From: Spartobacteria bacterium
GTDB taxonomy: Bacteria; Verrucomicrobiota; Verrucomicrobiia; Chthoniobacterales; UBA10450
Length of the DNA: 10,560 nucleotides
Direction of reading: 5' to 3'
Assembly (NCBI GenBank): GCA_003445855.1
Contig: DMCG01000236.1
Span: 1 to 10,560 of the forward strand
Shown: positions 6,238-10,560 of the stretch, piece after piece
Numbering within the stretch: position 1 is the first letter of the stretch
Layout: every line of letters begins with the position of its first letter
Notes under the pieces: generated by a model
Told to the model about the DNA's origin: nothing
The model's input: only the letters and a program-made list of their open reading frames with translations
Database searches by the model: none
Position numbers and translations under genes: made by a program

Positions 6238-8031
6238 ATGATCGCCGGAGCTCAAACTTTACGGATTGAAGAAACTTTTCTCGAGCCGCCCGCGATCAGT
6301 CCGCCGCCGACGCGCCACGCTCTTTTTATTTTTCTAATCGCGCTGGCGGCGTTGTCGCACCTGGCAACGATCGGATGGGGAGATCTCTACGGCCATACCG
6401 AGGGGCAGTACGCCGGCGCTGCCCGCGAAATGATCGAGGTGCATCACTGGCTCCTGCCAACGAACGACGGCATTCCCCGCCTGCGAAAACCGCCGCTGCT
6501 TTACTGGCTGATCATGGCGTCGTTCAAATGTTTCGGCGTGAATGCGGCCGCCGCCCGACTTCCGCTCGCGCTGGGAATGATCGCGACCGTTGCCGTGACG
6601 TTTCTAATCGGCGAACAGCTGGCGGATTATTGGCGGGGTTTCCTTGCCGGTCTGATTTATCTCTGCTCCTGCGGCGCCTTTTTGCTCGGACGGATCATTA
6701 TGCCCGAGCCCGTTTTCAGCGCTTTCGTTGCCGGCGCTATTCTCTGCGGCGTATGTGGTTATCGGCGGCGGCGTTTTCGCCGCTTCTGGTTTCTCGGTTT
6801 TTGGATCTGCGCGGCGCTCGCTTGCCTGACCAAAGGTGTGCACGGTTTGCTTTATCCGGGGGCAGTGTTGCTGCTGCTGGCGTTGTTGTATCGAGAGGCG
6901 CGTCTTCGCTTCCGCCTGCTTCTGCATTGGTCGTACTTGTCGATCTTTTTGTTAGTCGTGGCTCCGTGGTACATCTGGACGGAGTGGCGTTTCCCCGGAT
7001 TTCTTCGCCAACTTGTGGGCGTGGAGTGGCTGGGCCACCTGCACACCGCTCCCGATGCGCCCGGCAGCGATAATGGCGTTCCTCGATTGCAATTTATCGC
7101 ATTGCATTTCGCCTGGTGGTTTCCATGGTCGGTTGCGCTCTTGCCCGGAGCGCTCTTGGCGTGGCGGCGCGTGATGCGTCCGCACGAAATTGAATTTGCG
7201 GATGCTTTGCCTCTTTGCTGGATGGCTGTGGTTTTCTTGCCGCTGCTTCTCATCGGACAGCGCCAGGATTATTATTCGATGAGCATGTGGAGCGCATTCG
7301 CGCTCTGGGCCGCGACGACGTGGTTAAGAGCGCCGGGACAACTGCGCCTTGCCGGCGCCGGCTTGCTTAGTCTTGTCGGACTCGCCATCGGTTCCTTAGC
7401 GCTGCTTCTTCCGAAATTGATCAGAGAAATAGATGGACATCGGGGCAATGGGGATACGAGTTGGACAACCTGGCGCGCCTTACAACGCATTCCAAGTCCA
7501 GCCTGGTTGGCCTTGCGCCCAATGTTCGTCATCATCGGCATCTCTCTCATTATTTTTTCCCTCGTCGCGATCTATTTCATCTCGACGCGACGGCCAAAAC
7601 TCGCCTGCACCGCGCTCGCCGTTGCCATGATTCCGACCGGACTGAGCATGATCGACGGTGTCGCGCGGATGGCGCCGCACTTTTCACTGGCTGACGCCGC
7701 CCGCTTTCTCAATCCCAGGCTCACCGACAACGACGAAGTCATTTACGAGGGATCATTGGACGTCGGCAGCAGCCTTATTTTTTATTTGAATCGACGCTTT
7801 TACCTTGTGAATCAGCCGCGGGACGACGAAATGCACACCGGCTCAAATAAGACGGATGTCGTCTTGGATGAAGATCTCGTTCTTACAAAATGGAGCGATT
7901 CCAACGACGTTTATCTGATCGTTGAGCAAAAGCGCCTCGCTCACTGGGAAAACTTATTGACTCAGCGCTTTCACATTTATCATCAGGTCACAGCCTGCGG
8001 CGCATACGTCGTCTTGAGCAATCAGTTATAA
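6238..8031 (+). CDS. ArnT/PMT-like membrane glycosyltransferase (GT83/GT39 superfamily)
   Basis: This 597-residue protein has about 12 hydrophobic segments (for example 28-48, 108-128, 133-150, 229-247, 285-309, 322-341, 370-392, 428-448) and a soluble C-terminal part from about 480. The first periplasmic loop carries [20 protein letters not shown] (52-71) and then [13 protein letters not shown] (78-90), the hallmark of lipid-phosphate-sugar-dependent transferases such as ArnT, which moves aminoarabinose from undecaprenyl phosphate to lipid [12 protein letters not shown] (198-208) and [10 protein letters not shown] (341-350) are further family landmarks. In ArnT and PMT enzymes the loop reads D-E, the Asp being the proposed catalytic base; here Thr54 stands in its place while Glu55 is kept. 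The start at ATG 6238 lies 10 bases after the thioesterase stop, so the two are likely co-transcribed. Its stop overlaps that of the convergent rhodanese gene. The donor and acceptor are unknown; lipid A or another envelope glycan is likely from context. Confidence 0.85.
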   Translation: MIAGAQTLRIEETFLEPPAISPPPTRHALFIFLIALAALSHLATIGWGDLYGHTEGQYAGAAREMIEVHHWLLPTNDGIPRLRKPPLLYWLIMASFKCFGVNAAAARLPLALGMIATVAVTFLIGEQLADYWRGFLAGLIYLCSCGAFLLGRIIMPEPVFSAFVAGAILCGVCGYRRRRFRRFWFLGFWICAALACLTKGVHGLLYPGAVLLLLALLYREARLRFRLLLHWSYLSIFLLVVAPWYIWTEWRFPGFLRQLVGVEWLGHLHTAPDAPGSDNGVPRLQFIALHFAWWFPWSVALLPGALLAWRRVMRPHEIEFADALPLCWMAVVFLPLLLIGQRQDYYSMSMWSAFALWAATTWLRAPGQLRLAGAGLLSLVGLAIGSLALLLPKLIREIDGHRGNGDTSWTTWRALQRIPSPAWLALRPMFVIIGISLIIFSLVAIYFISTRRPKLACTALAVAMIPTGLSMIDGVARMAPHFSLADAARFLNPRLTDNDEVIYEGSLDVGSSLIFYLNRRFYLVNQPRDDEMHTGSNKTDVVLDEDLVLTKWSDSNDVYLIVEQKRLAHWENLLTQRFHIYHQVTACGAYVVLSNQL

Positions 8032-8589
8032 CGGCGCCCGGACGTCGTCCGCCAGGAGTCTTCTCCAAAAATTACTGTAGGGATGCACGCGCGCTGTGCC
8101 CTCACCGTCGCGCACAAGCGGGCGATGTTCATTCGCCCATTGGAAAATCGAACCTTCGAGATTTTGCACGTGCGTAAAACCGGCCGCGCGCAAACGAGTG
8201 GCAAGTTCGGCCGAACGATAACCGACCGCGCAATAGGTAACCACCGGAACGTCCCTGCTCGCGCCGGGCAAAGCCATTTCCGCGGAAGTCCCCGGATCGA
8301 TACGCCGCGCCCCGGGAAGATGACTTACATTCCATTCCTCCGCTGTCCGTACATCGAGAAGCACCGGCGGCGGACGATGTCGATCTTGCAGCCAATCCGC
8401 CAGCTCGCGTGTCGTGATCCATTGCACTTGCGGGAATTGGTTGCGCAGCGAGGCCTTCAGCAAAAACCACTGGAACGCGCTCGTCTTGCTCGCGCCATAT
8501 CCGGCCACGAGAACGATGACTGCCGTCATCAAAATCCCGACCCGTGCGGTTGGCACACGCGGCGGCAGATGCGGACGGACGATCTCCAT
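8026..8589 (-). CDS. Membrane-anchored single-domain rhodanese
   Basis: The protein has 187 residues with a hydrophobic N-terminal helix at about 17-33 ([17 protein letters not shown]), probably an uncleaved anchor. The rhodanese domain covers about 56-155: [35 protein letters not shown] (76-97 region), VVTYC and the active-site loop CAVGYRS (120-126), with Cys120 as the persulfide-forming residue and Arg125 closing the six-residue loop typical of single-domain sulfurtransferases. [26 protein letters not shown] completes the fold. About 30 further residues follow. Such proteins carry sulfane sulfur for redox or sulfur-transfer chemistry, here at the membrane; the partner is unknown. The gene diverges from the small basic protein gene, with 58 bases between starts, and converges on the membrane glycosyltransferase with a 6-base overlap. 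Confidence 0.9.
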   Translation of the reverse strand: MEIVRPHLPPRVPTARVGILMTAVIVLVAGYGASKTSAFQWFLLKASLRNQFPQVQWITTRELADWLQDRHRPPPVLLDVRTAEEWNVSHLPGARRIDPGTSAEMALPGASRDVPVVTYCAVGYRSAELATRLRAAGFTHVQNLEGSIFQWANEHRPLVRDGEGTARVHPYSNFWRRLLADDVRAPL

Positions 8590-8647
8590 TTGAAAAATTC
8601 AGGGCGCGGCTTAATGTGCCGACTCAATTTCGCATGGGAACCAGTTT
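8590..8647. promoter_or_regulatory. Divergent intergenic region between rhodanese and small basic protein genes
   Basis: These 58 bases must hold the start signals for both genes. On the plus strand TTGAAA (8590-8595) could be a -35 box, with only a poor -10 (TTAATG, 8611-8616) at a short 15-base spacing. I see no palindrome or operator-like repeat, so this is a positional call. Confidence 0.25.
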
Positions 8648-8803
8648 ATGTCGCAGCATCGCAGTTTAAAAGGTGCCAGCACCATCGCGGCCAAGCGCAA
8701 TGTCCTGAAACGCTTTGAGCGCGTCGAACTTCTCAAGAAGCGCGCGCAGTGGAAGGAAGGCAGCAAAGTCATCGGCCTTCCCAAAACGAAACCGGACGCC
8801 TAA
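8648..8803 (+). CDS. Small basic protein of the Verrucomicrobia/Chlamydiae type
   Basis: A 51-residue protein begins MSQHRSLKGASTIAAKRNV and ends GLPKTKPDA. It is rich in Lys and Arg (about 15 of 51). The pattern HRSLKG...KRNVLKRFERVELLKKR.QWKEG..V.GLPKTKP matches, from memory, a family of tiny basic proteins described from Verrucomicrobia, Lentisphaerae and Chlamydiae (TIGR04137 as I recall it). Its function is not established; the charge suggests RNA or ribosome binding, which is inference. The ATG is preceded by GGGAA about eight bases upstream, a weak ribosome binding site. It stands 45 bases before the pseudouridine synthase gene, an rRNA-modifying enzyme, and diverges from the rhodanese. 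It is the best lineage marker in the window. Confidence 0.85.
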   Translation: MSQHRSLKGASTIAAKRNVLKRFERVELLKKRAQWKEGSKVIGLPKTKPDA

Positions 8804-8848
8804 GCAGCTTTCGTTAGATCGACAACGATCTTTCGACGAAATTGTGCG

Positions 8849-9673
8849 GTGCGTCTTAACCGTTTCCTCGCCGCCGCCGGCATCGGCTCGCGCCGTCATT
8901 GCGATGAGTTGATCGAGGCCGGACGCGTCACCCTCAACGGAAAGCCGTGCACCGACTTCAGCGTCCAGCCCGGCGAGCGCGATCACGTGAAGGTGGACGG
9001 CAAACTTGTCCATGTCGATCTTCCGTTCACGATTATTTTACACAAACCGGCCGGTTTTGTTTCCACCAAAAGCGATCCTCACGCGCGCAACACAATTTTC
9101 GATTTGCTTCCGAGAAAATTCCCGCGGCTCTTCAGCGTTGGCCGGCTCGATGCGCAAAGTGAAGGTCTGCTCATTCTCACAAATGATGGCGAGCTGGCGC
9201 AGCGCCTCACTCATCCGCGCTACAAGATCGACAAGGAATATGAAATAACGCTGGATCGGCAATGGAATCCGGCGCTCACTGCGAAATTGCTGCGCGGAAT
9301 TTTTCTCGACGGCCAGAGCGCGCAAATTGCGCGTTTGCATTCCATCACGCCGACGCGATTGCGCGTTGTCCTGCGCCAGGGCATTAATCGCCAGATTCGC
9401 CGCATGTTTGAGCAAGTCGGTTATGAAGTGAAACGGCTCATGCGCACGCGCATCGGAAATATTCGCCTCGGCGATTTGCCGCGCGGTCACTGGCGCGCGC
9501 TCACCAAATCCGAGTTAAAAATTTTGAGAACCGCCAATCCGGCGCAAGACGTTTTGCCATCACCCTCTACGGGCGTCCCCCGTGGTATACGTGAATCACG
9601 TATAGCATCGCATCCCTCGAAGATACCAAAGATGGCCAGCTCTGGCAGAAGGCTACGAACAGGCGCGCAATGA
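8849..9673 (+). CDS. RsuA/RluB-family rRNA pseudouridine synthase
   Basis: The protein has 274 residues from a GTG start chosen because MRLNRFLAAAGIGSRRHCDELI is the usual N-terminus of the family. Residues 1-45 form the S4 RNA-binding domain (RLNRFLAAAG, AGRVTLNG). The catalytic domain follows, with HKPAGFVST (65-73), FSVGRLDAQSEGLLILTNDG (95-114) holding the catalytic Asp101, and GINRQIRRMFEQVGYEVKRLMRTRIGNI (178-205). Ser104 replaces the commoner Thr in GRLDxxT. It would convert a uridine in rRNA to pseudouridine; whether the target is in 16S (RsuA) or 23S (RluB) rRNA cannot be told. The conserved domain ends near residue 225. The last 40 or so residues are low in family resemblance and partly encoded by a palindromic repeat at 9569-9604. 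The TGA stop overlaps the ATG of the next gene (ATGA, 9670-9673), suggesting translational coupling. Confidence 0.92.
   Translation: MRLNRFLAAAGIGSRRHCDELIEAGRVTLNGKPCTDFSVQPGERDHVKVDGKLVHVDLPFTIILHKPAGFVSTKSDPHARNTIFDLLPRKFPRLFSVGRLDAQSEGLLILTNDGELAQRLTHPRYKIDKEYEITLDRQWNPALTAKLLRGIFLDGQSAQIARLHSITPTRLRVVLRQGINRQIRRMFEQVGYEVKRLMRTRIGNIRLGDLPRGHWRALTKSELKILRTANPAQDVLPSPSTGVPRGIRESRIASHPSKIPKMASSGRRLRTGAQ
9569..9604. repeat. Paired hairpins inside the 3' end of the pseudouridine synthase gene
   Basis: ACGGG (9569-9573) and CCCGT (9579-9583) can pair across a 5-base loop. Directly after, TATACGTGA and TCACGTATA (9586-9604) form a 19-base palindrome with a single central A. The two structures lie in codons for the variable C-terminal tail (about residues 241-252), which suggests a small repeat has entered or formed the end of the gene. 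They lie 66 bases before the start of the next gene. Confidence 0.55.
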
Positions 9674-10458
9674 CGATAGACAATTGCAGCGCCCTGATCA
9701 CAGGAGCTTCGGCCGGGATCGGCCGCGAATTTGCGCGGCAACTCGCGGGCCGCGCCGGCTCAGTCGTGCTCGTCGCCCGGCGGCGTGAGCGCTTGGAGCA
9801 ATTGCGTAATGAGCTGAAGAAGGACAATCCGAACTTAAACGTCCACGTTTACGATGTCGATCTTGCTGACAAAGCGCAGGTTGATGCGCTAATCGATTCG
9901 CTGGCACGCGACAAGATCGACATCGATTTGTTGATTAATAATGCCGGTCTCGGCGATAGCGGTCCATTTGCGACAAGCGATCCGGAACGCATCGACCAGA
10001 TCATTCAAGTGAACATGAGCGCGCTCACGCTGCTGACGAGAAAATTGCTTCCATCGATGATCGCGAGAAAACGCGGCGCGATTTTGAACGTCAGCTCGTC
10101 TGCCGGTTTTCTGCCGATTCCCGGCTTCGCGATTTACGCGGCAAGCAAGGCGTACGTGACCAGTTTTTCAGAAGCGATTTTCTCGGAATTGCGCGGCACG
10201 GGAGTGAGCGTTTGCACGCTCTGTCCCGGTCCCGTGCACACGGAGTTTGGCGACGTGGCGCAGCGTGCCGGCGAAGCGCGCGACCGCAGTCCGGAGTTCG
10301 TTTACGTTTCGGTCGAACAAGTCGTGCGCGATGCGCTCGCTGCCGTGGAAGCAGACCGGCCGCTCATCATTCCCGGTTTCTTGATGAAAGTCGGGATGTT
10401 TCTCGTGCGAATGACGCCGATGTCGATCTTGCGCCGTTTTTCATCAAAACAGCGCTAG
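9670..10458 (+). CDS. Classical short-chain dehydrogenase/reductase
   Basis: The protein has 262 residues with the full set of classical SDR motifs: nucleotide-binding TGASAGIG (11-18), ARRRERL (36-42, basic residues after strand 2 that favour NADPH), NNAG (90-93), the catalytic Ser143 in NVSSSAG, and Tyr156-x3-Lys160 in YAASKAY. PGPVHTEF (186-193) matches the loop after the active site. The C-terminal GFLMKVGMFLVRMTPMSILRRF (split: GFLMKVGMFLVRM at 236-248) is hydrophobic and basic, as in DltE-like SDRs that may sit at the membrane surface. The substrate cannot be predicted; fatty-acyl, steroid-like or sugar carbonyls are all possible. The ATG overlaps the preceding stop, and no ribosome binding site is visible, fitting coupled translation. 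It ends 9 bases before the convergent gene at the right edge. Confidence 0.93.
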   Translation: MTIDNCSALITGASAGIGREFARQLAGRAGSVVLVARRRERLEQLRNELKKDNPNLNVHVYDVDLADKAQVDALIDSLARDKIDIDLLINNAGLGDSGPFATSDPERIDQIIQVNMSALTLLTRKLLPSMIARKRGAILNVSSSAGFLPIPGFAIYAASKAYVTSFSEAIFSELRGTGVSVCTLCPGPVHTEFGDVAQRAGEARDRSPEFVYVSVEQVVRDALAAVEADRPLIIPGFLMKVGMFLVRMTPMSILRRFSSKQR

Positions 10459-10467
10459 TCGCTCATG

Positions 10468-10560
10468 TCATTTGTATTTAACCGAGCAACCGTACGGCCG
10501 CGTGTTCGCCGTCGTGACTGGTTTGCCGGCGAGCGATTCGTCGAGCGCGACTTTGACGTA
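10468..10560 (-). CDS. C-terminal end of a thioredoxin/redoxin-like protein (runs off the right edge)
   Basis: On the minus strand 30 codons and a TGA (10470-10468) are visible: YVKVALDESLAGKPVTTANT followed by RPYGCSVKYK. The pattern L-x-x-A-L-D-x-x-L-A-G-K-P-V-x-x-x-x-T-x-x-x-G-C-S-x-K resembles, from memory, the C-terminus of bacterial thioredoxin-like/AhpC-TSA redoxin proteins. No active-site motif is in view, so this rests on the tail alone. It converges on the dehydrogenase with a 9-base gap. Confidence 0.55.
   Translation of the reverse strand, partial: YVKVALDESLAGKPVTTANTRPYGCSVKYK

Larger units (their letters stand above)
155..10430. repeat. Dispersed motif WTGTCGATCTT, 14 exact copies
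   Basis: TGTCGATCTT occurs on the plus strand at 1230, 5158, 5640, 6938, 8378, 9013, 9855 and 10421, and on the minus strand (as AAGATCGACA) at 155, 197, 1456, 4049, 9224 and 9913 (lowest coordinate of each 10-mer). The base before the motif is A in eight and T in six copies, never G or C; the base after is G in nine. A one-mismatch copy lies at 8815. Copies lie in four different coding frame/orientation combinations and one at a gene junction. The function is unknown. Confidence 0.85.

Noticed and set aside
5754..6239. A 161-codon open frame on the minus strand over the thioesterase
   Set aside because: The opposite strand encodes a well-conserved hotdog domain; GC-rich codon use commonly leaves the antisense frame open.
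8083..8718. A 211-codon open frame on the plus strand opposite the rhodanese
   Set aside because: It is antisense to a rhodanese with an intact active-site loop and runs into the small basic protein gene in another frame; the translation is Arg/His-rich and featureless.

Overview
The window looks like a chromosomal segment of a Gram-negative PVC-group bacterium, most likely a verrucomicrobium. The best marker is a 51-residue basic protein at 8648-8803 that matches the Verrucomicrobia/Chlamydiae 'small basic protein' family as I remember it. Genes for lipid A acylation, heptose transfer and surface glycans show an outer membrane. The sequence is GC-rich and dense, with no stretch over 300 bases lacking a gene. 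I see no rRNA, tRNA, CRISPR array, transposase or phage gene. Finer placement (Chthoniobacterales / Udaeobacter-like) is only an impression.

Layout. Left block, minus strand, read from 3681 towards 1: a large two-domain family 2 glycosyltransferase, an RmlC-like cupin (sugar-nucleotide epimerase family), then the N-terminal part of a class I methyltransferase that leaves the window. A structured non-coding repeat at 395-467 separates the last two. Middle block, plus strand, 3692-8031: a single protein joining an LpxL-type lipid A acyltransferase to a WaaF-type heptosyltransferase, a hotdog thioesterase, and an ArnT/PMT-like membrane glycosyltransferase. The two blocks diverge from an AT-rich spot at about 3682-3694. 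A membrane-anchored rhodanese on the minus strand (8026-8589) runs tail to tail into the middle block, sharing a TTATAA that carries both stop codons. Right block, plus strand: the small basic protein, an RsuA/RluB-type pseudouridine synthase, and a short-chain dehydrogenase that overlaps it by four bases (ATGA). The last 93 bases hold the C-terminus of a minus-strand protein resembling a thioredoxin/peroxiredoxin-like protein.

How the genes work together: the two divergent blocks together look like a cell-envelope locus. The fusion protein would add an acyl chain and a heptose to the lipid A/core, the membrane glycosyltransferase would modify lipid A or another lipid-linked glycan on the periplasmic side, and the GT2 protein with the RmlC-like cupin would build an O-antigen or similar surface glycan. 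The right block is unrelated housekeeping.

The most unusual signal lies outside the genes as such. The 10-mer TGTCGATCTT occurs 14 times on the two strands, always preceded by A or T, in four coding frames and once at a gene junction; about 0.02 copies would be expected by chance. This points to a DNA-level motif (uptake, recombination, methylation or chromosome-organisation signal) rather than protein conservation.
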